Assembly: GCA_016223085.1 (NCBI GenBank)
Contig: JACRPS010000003.1
Location: 186,001 to 250,000, forward strand
Length of the DNA stretch: 64,000 bases
Source of the DNA: Chloroflexota bacterium
Lineage (GTDB): Bacteria > Chloroflexota > Anaerolineae > Aggregatilineales > Phototrophicaceae
Direction: 5' to 3'
Shown here: piece by piece, positions 1 through 10,849 of the stretch
How the letters are laid out: the number at the start of each line of letters is the position of its first letter
Position numbering within the stretch: position 1 is the first letter of the stretch
The notes under the pieces: model-generated
The model's database searches: none
Told to the model about the DNA's origin: nothing
The model's input: the letters and a program-made list of their open reading frames with translations, nothing else
Made by a program: the position numbers and the translations under genes

Positions 1-1
1 C

Positions 2-235
2 AAACCGGCAGCGGCGATGTTCGATGCGGCGCTGGATGTGCTGGGCACGCCCCCCTGCGAAACCTTGATGATCGGCGACCGATTAAATACCGATATTGAA
101 GGCGCGATGCAGGCCGGCTTAAAAGCCGCGCTGGTGCTGACCGGCGTCACCTCACTGGCAGAACTGGCCGCCAGCGGCGTGCAGCCGGATGGTGTGTACG
201 ATGGTCTGCCCGCGCTGCTGGCGGCGTGGTCGTAG
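2..235 (+). CDS. HAD-superfamily (NagD-like, class IIA) phosphatase, C-terminal fragment
   Basis: Only the last 77 codons are present; the gene enters from the left edge, so the ATG at 17 is internal. The fragment starts with the KP of HAD motif III (KPAAAMFDAALDVLG) and continues to the motif IV acidic segment (MIGDRLNTDIEGAMQAGL), which binds Mg2+ in this family, followed by the usual VLTGVT stretch. This order is typical of class IIA HAD enzymes such as NagD or 4-nitrophenyl phosphatase, which hydrolyse small phosphate esters in the cytoplasm. The substrate cannot be told. The nucleophile motif and cap domain lie outside the window. Confidence 0.85.
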   Translation, partial: KPAAAMFDAALDVLGTPPCETLMIGDRLNTDIEGAMQAGLKAALVLTGVTSLAELAASGVQPDGVYDGLPALLAAWS

Positions 236-304
236 CTCAGCCCGCTTTTAATCCGGTTCTAAGCCTTCATTTTCATGGCTCATATAAAGACTTTTTATAT
301 ACAA

Positions 305-332
305 GGTTGTAAACATAATCGTGTTTACAACC
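305..332. promoter_or_regulatory. Perfect 10-bp inverted repeat upstream of hsp20, probable heat-shock operator
   Basis: GGTTGTAAAC (305-314) and its exact reverse complement GTTTACAACC (323-332) are separated by 8 bases. The element lies about 34 bases before the hsp20 start and overlaps a CATAAT hexamer (314-319) that could be a -10 box. It is not the CIRCE sequence bound by HrcA. Position and symmetry suggest a repressor site controlling the small heat-shock gene; the regulator is not in the window. Confidence 0.6.
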
Positions 333-365
333 ACAACCCTATGTCCAGTTTCAAGGAGGTGTGAT

Positions 366-827
366 ATGACGACGATCACTCGTTGGAATCCCTTCCGTGA
401 AATGGCGGCGATGCAAAGCGCTCTGGACCGCCTGTTTGACGATACCTGGCGGACGACCTGGCCGACGACAGCCAGTAACGCCCTGCCGCTGGATGTCCAT
501 GAAACGGACTCCGCTTATACGGTCGTTACAGCCCTGCCCGGCCTGAACGCCGACCAGATCAACGTCAAACTGGAAAACGGCGCGCTCATCATCAGCGCGA
601 ACGTCCCGCAGCCGTCGGTGCCGGACAAGGCTCGCGTGCTGATTCAGGAGCGTCCGTTTGGGCAGTTCGTACGCGCGATTAACCTGCCGCAGCCGGTAGA
701 TACCCAGAAGGTTGAAGCGACCTACGAGCAGGGTATCCTGACGCTGACGCTGCCGAAATCACCCGAAGCGCAGCCGAAGCTGATCCCGATCAAGGCGAAC
801 GGCAAACTGCTGCAATCGAGCAACTAG
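366..827 (+). CDS. Hsp20/alpha-crystallin family small heat-shock protein
   Basis: An ATP-independent holdase that keeps denatured proteins soluble until DnaK/ClpB refold them; cytoplasmic oligomer. The 153-residue product has the usual N-terminal WNPFREMAAMQSALDRLF helix, then an alpha-crystallin domain (roughly residues 40-135) with ALPGLNADQINVKLENG and the closing GILTLTLPK motif, and a short C-terminal tail with a degenerate IxI-like anchor (LIPIK). The ATG at 366 is chosen over the in-frame GTG at 321 because an AAGGAGGTG ribosome-binding site lies just upstream and the GTG falls inside the operator palindrome. It is a single-gene unit closed by a strong terminator. Confidence 0.95.
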   Translation: MTTITRWNPFREMAAMQSALDRLFDDTWRTTWPTTASNALPLDVHETDSAYTVVTALPGLNADQINVKLENGALIISANVPQPSVPDKARVLIQERPFGQFVRAINLPQPVDTQKVEATYEQGILTLTLPKSPEAQPKLIPIKANGKLLQSSN

Positions 828-871
828 GCAGCTGCCATTTCTTGCCCAATAAACCTCATACCACAACCATC

Positions 872-904
872 AGCGGTGAGCCGGGGCAGCTCACCGCTTT
901 TTTT
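872..904 (+). terminator. Rho-independent terminator of hsp20
   Basis: A perfect 10-bp stem (AGCGGTGAGC, 872-881, with GCTCACCGCT, 889-898) and a 7-base loop run directly into a T tract ending at 904. Confidence 0.9.
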
Positions 905-1002
905 GTGAATTGGCCTTGCACGGTCGTTGGCGGCGAGGGCGGGCGTCGTTACAATGTCTGCCAGTCCGTACCTAAAACGATCTTTTTTAAGGAGTAGTCC
1001 CA

Positions 1003-1974
1003 ATGGAATACACCCAGTTAGGCCGCACCGGGTTGAAGGTCAGCCGCCTGTGCCTGGGAACGATGAACTTTGGTCCGGAAACCACCGAGGCCGACAGCTA
1101 CGCGATTATGGACAGGGCGCTTGACCTGGGCATCAACTTTTTTGACACCGCCAATGTCTACGGCTGGAAGAAGGGCGAAGGTGTCACCGAGCAGATTATC
1201 GGGCGCTGGTGGGCGCAGGGTGGCGGTCGGCGCGAGAAGGTGGTTATCGCCACAAAAGTGTATGGCAACATGGGCGACTGGCCGAACGAAAGCCGACTGT
1301 CAGCCGTCCACATTCGCCGCGCCTGCGAGGACAGCCTGCGTCGGATGAAAACCGACTACATTGACCTGTACCAGATGCATCATGTTGACCGCAACTCCCC
1401 CTGGGAGGAAATCTGGCAGGCGATGGAAACGCTGGTGCAGCAGGGCAAGGTCGTCTACGTCGGCAGCAGTAACTTCGCCGGCTGGCATATCGCCCAGGCG
1501 AACGAGGCAGCAAAGGCGCGGCACTTCCTGGGGCTGGTCAGCGAGCAGAGCCTGTATAACCTGAAAGACCGCATGATCGAACTGGAAGTGATTCCGGCGT
1601 GCGAGTATTACGGGGTGGGCATCATCCCCTGGAGTCCGCTGGCGGGTGGGATGCTGGGCGGCGCCCTGCAAAAGGCCAGAGAAGGCCGGCGCGCGTCCGA
1701 AAACCAGCAGAAGCAGATCGAAAAGTACCGCGCCCAACTGGAACAGTACGAAGCGTTCTGCGCCGAAATCGGCGAGCAGCCCGCCGATGTGGCGCTGGCT
1801 TGGCTGCTCCACAACCCGGCGGTGACCGCGCCGATCATCGGCCCGCGCACGATGGACCAGCTTACCGGCAGCCTGCGCGCGCTGGAAATCAGGTTCACTG
1901 ACGAGCAGATGAAACGGCTGGACGACATCTGGCCCGGCCCCGGTGGCCCCGCGCCGGAGGCCTACGCCTGGTAA
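1003..1974 (+). CDS. Aldo/keto reductase
   Basis: NADPH-dependent oxidoreductase of the AKR superfamily, a cytoplasmic TIM barrel of 323 residues. It opens with the family pattern MEYTQLGRTGLKVSRLCLGTM and keeps the catalytic tetrad context: Asp and Tyr in FFDTANVYGWKKGEG, Lys in VIATKVYG, His in LYQMHHVD. The NADPH site is visible near the C-terminus (APIIGPRTMDQL). An AAGGAG site sits about 10 bases before the ATG. It resembles the YajO/YdhF-like group that reduces sugar or small aldehydes, but the substrate is not predictable. It looks monocistronic, being followed by a GC-rich hairpin. Confidence 0.95.
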   Translation: MEYTQLGRTGLKVSRLCLGTMNFGPETTEADSYAIMDRALDLGINFFDTANVYGWKKGEGVTEQIIGRWWAQGGGRREKVVIATKVYGNMGDWPNESRLSAVHIRRACEDSLRRMKTDYIDLYQMHHVDRNSPWEEIWQAMETLVQQGKVVYVGSSNFAGWHIAQANEAAKARHFLGLVSEQSLYNLKDRMIELEVIPACEYYGVGIIPWSPLAGGMLGGALQKAREGRRASENQQKQIEKYRAQLEQYEAFCAEIGEQPADVALAWLLHNPAVTAPIIGPRTMDQLTGSLRALEIRFTDEQMKRLDDIWPGPGGPAPEAYAW

Positions 1975-1979
1975 AAACC

Positions 1980-2008
1980 GCAGGGGCTTGTCGGCGACAG
2001 GCCCCTGC
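1980..2008. other. Long GC hairpin between aldo/keto reductase and serine hydrolase genes
   Basis: A nearly perfect 13-bp inverted repeat (GCAGGGGCTTGTC paired with GACAGGCCCCTGC, one G-T wobble, 3-base loop) directly after the reductase stop. No T tract follows on the + strand, while five A residues precede it, so it may stop leftward transcription or stabilise the mRNA end. Confidence 0.5.
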
Positions 2009-2059
2009 TCGGTGAATCACGCCTGTACCAGAGGCGTTCCGTTCGCTAGAATCAGTTCC

Positions 2060-3004
2060 ATGAAATTGAACCGACGTCAGTTTTTGACCCTGATCGCAGG
2101 TAGTAGTTCCTGTGCGCTACTGCCGTACCCCCTGCTCCAGACCGGGGATTGGGGCACTGAAACGCCCGCCATGACCGCCATGCGCGAGTACCTGGAAAGC
2201 GTAATCGGCGGCCTGAATATGGCGCTGGATTTTCGCTGTATCCACAACCGTATTGATGAACAGTTCCGCATCCAGATCAACGCTTTTAACCTGATGCCGG
2301 TGGCAAGCTGCTTCAAGGCGTGGGCGGTGCTGTATTATCTGCTCAACACACCACCGGAAGTGCAGGATACGAGCGAATTTTCCCCGCTGTACCAGATGGC
2401 CGTCAACAGCGACAACGTGCAAACCGGCGTTGTGCTGATGGACGTGGCCGAGCGCGTGACCGGTCGGGGCAACGCGCTGGAAAAGTTTAACAACTTCCTG
2501 ACGATCACCATCGGCATGGCAAACGGGCTGCATAGCTGGAACTGGCCCGGCAGCCCAACCGCCGGCCTGACCGACCCTCGCTTCGCGCCCTCCGCCGAAC
2601 GCCGGGTGTATTTCAACGGCGTGGGTTACGAGATTGACAATGCTTTCTGGGCCTCCGATCTCGCGCGGGGTTACGATTTCCTGATCCGCGGCGAGACGTT
2701 TACACGCTCCCCGGAACTGAAAACCGCGATCCAGGCGACGCGGGCACTGCTTTCGATTCGTGCCACGAATTATAATTCACCGATTGAACGCGCCTATCCC
2801 GACGGTTTTTACATGGGCAAGGATGGTATTCTGCCCAGTGCCGATACGCCCATTGGCCGGGTGGTCAACGATGCCGGCCTGATTACTATCGGCGACCACG
2901 TTTACCTGATCGCGTTTATGTCGGCGGGTGAGAGTGAAAGCACCGCGCTGGATGTGCTGAAGGAAGTTGTCGGCCAGATGGTGAGTTACGAGCAGAGGGA
3001 TTAG
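2060..3004 (+). CDS. Tat-exported serine hydrolase, class A beta-lactamase/PBP-like fold
   Basis: The 314-residue protein starts with MKLNRRQFLTLIAG, a twin-arginine signal, so export of the folded protein is expected. The body has a serine-hydrolase signature: SCFK (residues 83-86) matches the SxxK nucleophile motif and SDN (117-119) matches the class A SDN loop. No canonical KTG is visible; the corresponding strand may be GLITIGDHVYLIAFMS. Beta-lactamases, D,D-peptidases and related esterases share this fold, so the substrate is open and resistance should not be assumed. The ATG at 2060 is preferred to an upstream start at 1943 that lies inside the reductase gene and lacks a signal peptide. 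Confidence 0.75.
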   Translation: MKLNRRQFLTLIAGSSSCALLPYPLLQTGDWGTETPAMTAMREYLESVIGGLNMALDFRCIHNRIDEQFRIQINAFNLMPVASCFKAWAVLYYLLNTPPEVQDTSEFSPLYQMAVNSDNVQTGVVLMDVAERVTGRGNALEKFNNFLTITIGMANGLHSWNWPGSPTAGLTDPRFAPSAERRVYFNGVGYEIDNAFWASDLARGYDFLIRGETFTRSPELKTAIQATRALLSIRATNYNSPIERAYPDGFYMGKDGILPSADTPIGRVVNDAGLITIGDHVYLIAFMSAGESESTALDVLKEVVGQMVSYEQRD

Positions 3005-3057
3005 CGGTTGGCTTTGGCTTTTGGCGATTGGATGAAAGTCTACCAGGAAGGCACACC

Positions 3058-3858
3058 ATGCTGGACGGGAAATTCCGGGCGGCGCTGACACACGTTTATC
3101 TGGAAAATCCGTGCCAGGTGTTACCGAACGCCCTGTGGAAAACGCTGCCCGAATTGGACGATGTTCGCACAGCGGTCGAAGTGGCGTCGGATGGCATGGT
3201 GAAACGGCTCGAAGCCTCAACCGACGACCGGCTGTACATTTATTGGACGCGCGAGGGGCGCCGGCCCTCCCTGCTGATGCGCCGCAGGCTGAACACGGTG
3301 CGCTCGGCGCTGGTCCATCAGGATTATCTCGACCCGGACACGGCAGCCGGGTTCCAAACGCGCCTGTCATTCTTTCGCCTCATCTATCGTGGCAGCCCGC
3401 CCACGCCTCAGCTTCCCGCCGGTTACAGCTTCGCTGACGTTCAACACGGCGAACAGGCGCAGTTGATCGCGGACTTCATCGCCGAGTGCTATGACGACGT
3501 GAAGCCGACCGCCGACACAGTGCGCCAATGGACACAGCGCACGGTGTTTGCGCCGGACCTGTGGCTGTGGGTCAGGGACGAGCGCACCGGCACGGCCTGC
3601 GCGCTGGCAATTGCCGAGTTTGACGCCAGCATCGGCGAAGTGTCGCTGGAATGGGTGCAAACACTGCCCGGCTACCAGGGCAAGGGACTGGGCCGAGCGG
3701 TTGTGCAGGAAATCCTGCGGCGGGCGGCAGGCCGGATGGCATTCGCTACGGTTTCGGGACAGGTCGAAGACCGCAGCAACCCCGGCGCGTTTTACCGCCA
3801 GTGTGGCTTCACCGGTAACGACGTGTGGTGGCTGCTGGCCGAGCAGATGTCGCTGTAG
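3058..3858 (+). CDS. GNAT-family N-acetyltransferase
   Basis: Probable acyltransferase using acetyl-CoA on an unknown amine. About 120 N-terminal residues have no recognised motif; the C-terminal half carries the GNAT core, with the CoA pyrophosphate loop LPGYQGKGLGRAVVQEIL and the strand-helix AFYRQCGF motif. The ATG at 3058 is preferred to one at 3028 because AGGAAGG lies at the right distance. The TAG stop is contributed by the first bases of a palindromic repeat element that begins at 3855. Confidence 0.8.
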   Translation: MLDGKFRAALTHVYLENPCQVLPNALWKTLPELDDVRTAVEVASDGMVKRLEASTDDRLYIYWTREGRRPSLLMRRRLNTVRSALVHQDYLDPDTAAGFQTRLSFFRLIYRGSPPTPQLPAGYSFADVQHGEQAQLIADFIAECYDDVKPTADTVRQWTQRTVFAPDLWLWVRDERTGTACALAIAEFDASIGEVSLEWVQTLPGYQGKGLGRAVVQEILRRAAGRMAFATVSGQVEDRSNPGAFYRQCGFTGNDVWWLLAEQMSL

Positions 3859-3884
3859 GGGTGGGTTTCGAAACCCGCTCCTAC
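3855..3884. repeat. Palindromic element, core type GGGTTT/AAACCC (copy 1)
   Basis: Ends GTAGGGG and CTCCTAC flank the palindromic core TGGGTTTCGAAACCCG. It overlaps the stop codon of the GNAT gene and separates it from the convergent endonuclease V gene, so it could act as a bidirectional hairpin. Confidence 0.85.
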
Positions 3885-3888
3885 AGGT

Positions 3889-4551
3889 TTAGAAATCCCC
3901 GGCGGCGTTGTGCGCGGCGCGAATCGGTTCGGGCAAACGGTACTTGGTCGTGCAGGCCATCACCAGTTCGACTGACGATGGAATATCGGCCAGATTGCCG
4001 GGCGAAATAAAAACCGGTTTCGTGCCCTGGCGCGTTCGCAGCACCACGCCAATCCGCTGGTTGCGGTCCACCAGATCGCTGTACGCGCCCCGCTCGTCGG
4101 CGGGTTCGGTGTAGTGCCCGACCAGCAGCGTTTTACCACAGCCGACGGTCGGCTTTTGCAGCCATAACCCCATGTGCGCGGCGATGCCGATGCGGCGCGG
4201 GTGCGCGATACCCATGCCATCGAAGATGAAGGCGTCTGGCTCGTGCTGAAGCTGCTCCAAGGCGTGTTCCAGCACTGGGCCTTCGCGGAAGCTGAGCAGG
4301 CCGGGGATGTATGGGAACGGCGTCGGCAGGGTAGCCGTAACAGTTTCCACCGGCTGCAAGTCCGGGAACGACAGAACGACCACCGCCGCGTGGGATATGT
4401 CGTTTTTCACGCTCACGTCCACGCCCGCGACCAGTTTCACCGTATCAAGCGCGATTGGCCGATTCAGGACGAGTTCGCTCACCAACTGTTTTTGCAGCGC
4501 GATGGCCTGCGGCGGGGTGACGTTCCAGTCGTGGCGGTGGTGGACTTTCAT
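3889..4551 (-). CDS. nfi: Endonuclease V (deoxyinosine 3' endonuclease)
   Basis: Initiates repair of deaminated adenine by nicking the second phosphodiester bond 3' of deoxyinosine, with Mg2+. The 220-residue protein is full length. Visible family signatures are the first acidic strand VKLVAGVDVSV, the PYIPGLLSFREGP wedge region containing the PYIP motif, the FIFDGMGIAHPRRIGIAAHMG block with the second metal-binding Asp, and the GAYSDLVDR and PVFISPGNLAD segments. Its start codon overlaps the stop of the upstream Uma2 gene (TGATG at 4549-4553), so the two are translationally coupled. Confidence 0.95.
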   Translation of the reverse strand: MKVHHRHDWNVTPPQAIALQKQLVSELVLNRPIALDTVKLVAGVDVSVKNDISHAAVVVLSFPDLQPVETVTATLPTPFPYIPGLLSFREGPVLEHALEQLQHEPDAFIFDGMGIAHPRRIGIAAHMGLWLQKPTVGCGKTLLVGHYTEPADERGAYSDLVDRNQRIGVVLRTRQGTKPVFISPGNLADIPSSVELVMACTTKYRLPEPIRAAHNAAGDF

Positions 4552-5183
4552 CAGGCTAGCATCGCTTTCACCAGATCAAACGTTTCCCCCGGATTCGGCA
4601 GGGGGCGCTCCCAAAGTGTCGGAATATGCAACACAAAATCGGGTAGAGCTGGTGTCCTGAAGTTTCCATCTCGATCTGGAAGCTGAGGGAGATATACACC
4701 TTTGCTATTCAAGCGGTAGAAAAGCGACTCCCGGTGTATAGGGTCAAACATCCAATACTCCTTCACTCCACCCTTCTCATACTCAGTGAATTTCTGCCCG
4801 CGATCAACCTGCAGGCTGCCAGGTGAAGCAACCTCGATACAGATGTCGGCAGGGCCATCCAGATAAGTTGCCGTCAGTTCGGCGGGATTGGAGTCGAGAA
4901 TAATTTGAAGATCGGGTTCGCGTTTGGGCTTGCTGGTCGGAAGTCTCATGACAAACGGCGCAGCCATCACCTTCCCGATTGGGCGAAGCGCAAAATAGGA
5001 TTGGAACAGGTTAAACAGAAAGGCGCACAATAAAACATGCTCCGCTGTCACAGGTGACATTCTAATCACCTCTCCTTCCACCAGTTCGCAGAAATCCCCG
5101 GCATACTTCTCCATGTATTCTTCAAACGAGACGCCGGTAGCGATTACTTCGCCTGTATCCTTTTTGACGACAACATCCGCCAT
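4551..5183 (-). CDS. Uma2-family endonuclease (DUF820, PD-(D/E)XK fold)
   Basis: The 210-residue protein has the Uma2 arrangement: a VEGEVIRMSP segment, the REPDLQIIL strand with an active-site Asp, the DICIEVASPGS strand holding the E of the (D/E)XK core, and GQKFTEYEKGGVKEYWMFDP near the end. Uma2 proteins are abundant in Cyanobacteria and Chloroflexota and are presumed nucleases, but their physiological role is poorly defined. It overlaps endonuclease V by the TGATG motif and is first in that two-gene unit. A TATACT hexamer at 5214-5219 (minus strand) is a possible -10 box. Confidence 0.85.
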   Translation of the reverse strand: MADVVVKKDTGEVIATGVSFEEYMEKYAGDFCELVEGEVIRMSPVTAEHVLLCAFLFNLFQSYFALRPIGKVMAAPFVMRLPTSKPKREPDLQIILDSNPAELTATYLDGPADICIEVASPGSLQVDRGQKFTEYEKGGVKEYWMFDPIHRESLFYRLNSKGVYLPQLPDRDGNFRTPALPDFVLHIPTLWERPLPNPGETFDLVKAMLA

Positions 5184-5468
5184 TGGTCAGTCCTCATTCA
5201 TTAGACCTGTTACAGTATACCGCAACCTTTGCAGCGGCGAAGGCAGGGGGTGCGCTGCTGCTGACTTTGCTGCAAACTCTGCAACTATTCCTGGTTTATA
5301 ATTTTTGTGGCAGCAGATAAACCATTGAAGGCAAAACAAGCCCGTCCTCCTACTGGGATGCGCCTTTCCATAATGTAACCATAAACGTGGCCGAAAGGAT
5401 AAACATTTGTTCAAACATTTGTTCCGTTTGAAGTAAACAATATTCAATTGATATGGGAGCTTAACACA

Positions 5469-5494
5469 TGGGACGGATCTGAGACCCGCCCCTG
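5469..5494. repeat. Decayed palindromic element (copy 2)
   Basis: GGGACGGATCTGAGACCC followed by GCCCCTGC resembles the repeat family, but the 5' arm has mutated away from the GTAGGGGC consensus. Confidence 0.5.
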
Positions 5495-5517
5495 CGATTG
5501 ACACAATGTGTCCTGTT

Positions 5518-5544
5518 CAGGGCGAACCGGCGGTTCGCCCCTAC
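5518..5544. repeat. Palindromic element, core type GAACCGGCGGTTC (copy 3)
   Basis: The GAACCGGCGGTTC core and intact 3' arm GCCCCTAC are present, but the 5' arm is shortened to CAGGGC. It lies just beyond the stop codon of the MerR-type gene. Confidence 0.85.
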
Positions 5545-5551
5545 GTCAAGG

Positions 5552-6373
5552 TCACGTCTTTTCGACCGGGAACTGGATTTCCGTCACAGCGTCCGGGCCG
5601 CCGCTGCCTTGCAGATAGACCTCGCGCGGTGGGCCAACCACCCGATAGCCGTTGGTTTCAATCCAGCGGCCAAGTGCCACATATGCCTCGTTCAGGCCGC
5701 TGTAAACACCCCTGTGGACGGTGCAGGCGGCCTGATGGATGGCGGGCAGATCACGAGTCGTCATCTGCTGACCACCGGCCAGATCAATTGTTTTCGTGCA
5801 ATCGGCAGCTACCGGATAGGCAAATTCCATGTCCATATCAGACGCGGTGAATTCCTCGTCGTAGTAGAGACAGAACGGCGGGGCGATCATTGTCACCCCT
5901 GCCGCCGGGAGCGCGCTGTACGTTTCACCCCAGATTACGCCGATCTGCGGGATGGACGGGACGATCTGACGCAGCGACAGAATATGCTGCGCGGGAATGG
6001 ACTTGAGAATCACATCATAGTCGGGCATTTTATCCTCCATTTCGATCTGCCGGAGTCGGGCTTCCACCCGTGCCAGCCGTTCCTGCTCCTCGCGCACCCG
6101 CTGCTGGAGTTCGGCCTGCTTCAGCCGGAACATGCCGCGAAGCTGCTCCGGCGTCAGGTTGTCGTCCAGCACCTGCGCGATCTGTTCCAGCGACAGCCCC
6201 AAATCCTTTAGCGCCAGAATTCGGTTGAGCCGGGGAAGCTGGTCAAATGAGTAGTAGCGGTAGCCGGTGAAGCGGTCAATCTGCGCCGGTTTGAGCAGGC
6301 CGAGTTCGTCGTAATAGCGAAGGGCGCTCACCGGCACCTGTGTCAGTTTGGAAAAATCACCGATTTTGAACAT
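5552..6373 (-). CDS. MerR-family regulator with GyrI-like effector-binding domain
   Basis: Ligand-responsive transcription factor that untwists promoters with long spacers. Residues 1-70 are a MerR winged helix (MFKIGDFSKLTQVPVSALRYYDELGLL), residues 75-120 the dimerisation coiled coil (LRGMFRLKQAELQQRVREEQ), and the last 150 residues a GyrI/BmrR-type small-molecule domain. The ATG at 6373 is used because AGAGGG precedes it; the longer open frame would start inside its own operator. The operator at 6420-6434 implies autoregulation, and a matching site is found before the GyrI-like gene at 36.7 kb, which is therefore a candidate target. Confidence 0.9.
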   Translation of the reverse strand: MFKIGDFSKLTQVPVSALRYYDELGLLKPAQIDRFTGYRYYSFDQLPRLNRILALKDLGLSLEQIAQVLDDNLTPEQLRGMFRLKQAELQQRVREEQERLARVEARLRQIEMEDKMPDYDVILKSIPAQHILSLRQIVPSIPQIGVIWGETYSALPAAGVTMIAPPFCLYYDEEFTASDMDMEFAYPVAADCTKTIDLAGGQQMTTRDLPAIHQAACTVHRGVYSGLNEAYVALGRWIETNGYRVVGPPREVYLQGSGGPDAVTEIQFPVEKT

Positions 6374-6409
6374 CGTTTTCCCTCTGCGCGCATCGGGACT
6401 TACACCTTT

Positions 6410-6440
6410 ATGATGCACCCTCAAGCCGCTTGAGAGTCAA
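6410..6440 (-). promoter_or_regulatory. MerR-type promoter/operator of the MerR-GyrI gene
   Basis: On the minus strand a -35 box TTGACT (6435-6440) is followed by a 19-base spacer and CATCAT (6410-6415). The 19-base spacing is the hallmark of MerR-activated promoters. The spacer carries the perfect palindrome CTCAAGCCGCTTGAG (6420-6434, + strand). A near-identical site occurs at 37376-37396. Confidence 0.8.
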
Positions 6441-6450
6441 GGGGGCAAAA

Positions 6451-6486
6451 CAAAAACGCCGCAGCCCGATGTACGAGATGCGGCGT
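6451..6486 (-). terminator. Rho-independent terminator of rpoB
   Basis: On the minus strand an 8-bp perfect stem (ACGCCGCA/TGCGGCGT, 6456-6463 and 6479-6486, 15-base loop) is followed by TTTTGTTTTG. It closes the rpoB transcript, with no rpoC behind it. Confidence 0.8.
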
Positions 6487-6489
6487 CGT

Positions 6490-6517
6490 GTGGGGACACG
6501 ATATATCGTGTCCCTAC
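6490..6517. repeat. Palindromic element, core type ACACGATATATCGTGT (copy 4)
   Basis: Ends GTGGGGAC and GTCCCTAC flank an ACGATATATCGT core. It sits between the rpoB stop codon and the rpoB terminator. Confidence 0.9.
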
Positions 6518-6531
6518 AGAACGGTTATTGT

Positions 6532-10464
<3,933 letters not shown>

Positions 10465-10515
10465 CGCACCGCTCCTCAATCCATCCTGCGAAACGAGATG
10501 CCAGAGTCCAAACAC

Positions 10516-10849
10516 TCATCGGCATGGTTTTGGGGAAAAGCTAATCCAGTCAAAAGAGGACGATCCAGAATCACGCGAACTATAAGTATATGGAAACGAT
10601 ACCCCCTTGTCAACTACGGTTTGTGCGCTTTTTACAGGACAACCGCTGATCAGCAGGCCGGGTTGAACCTATGGTTGCAATATTCCAACCATGCCGCGTT
10701 CACCTGCCGCTGATCTTAAGGTTTCAGGCGATCTTTCCCCCTTACACTGAATAAGGAGTTCATGAATTTTGTTAAATTTCCTCGACATTAATCAATTCTG
10801 ATTTAATACTGGATGTGCTCATCCGGCAGCACGATAAGGAGTTCCGGGC
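10516..10849. other. Divergent promoter region between rpoB and the sensor operon
   Basis: No coding sequence is supported here. It holds the rpoB promoter at 10585-10613 and an AT-rich stretch (10770-10810) with weak promoter-like hexamers (TCGACA about 10783, TAATAC about 10805) that may drive the rightward sensor operon. No tRNA or riboswitch is apparent. Confidence 0.6.
10585..10613 (-). promoter_or_regulatory. Consensus housekeeping promoter of rpoB
   Basis: On the minus strand TTGACA (10608-10613), a 17-base spacer and TATACT (10585-10590) nearly match the sigma-70/SigA consensus. Initiation near 10578 would give a leader of about 114 bases before the TTG start of rpoB. Confidence 0.85.

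Larger units (their letters stand above)
5184..5551. other. Gene-poor spacer between merR-type regulator and Uma2/nfi unit
   Basis: No convincing coding sequence is seen in these 368 bases. The stretch holds two palindromic elements (about 5469-5494, decayed, and 5518-5544) and an AT-rich region likely to contain the promoter of the leftward Uma2-nfi unit. A 105-codon open frame on the minus strand has no recognisable features and is not called. Confidence 0.6.

Noticed and set aside
2060-3004. Antibiotic-resistance beta-lactamase
   Set aside because: SxxK and SDN motifs and a Tat signal are present, but no clear KTG triad or omega-loop ExxLN is seen; resistance function cannot be claimed.
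5187-5504. 105-codon open frame on the minus strand between the MerR-type and Uma2 genes
   Set aside because: No ribosome-binding site, no recognisable motif, overlaps a decayed palindromic element and the probable promoter of the Uma2-nfi unit.
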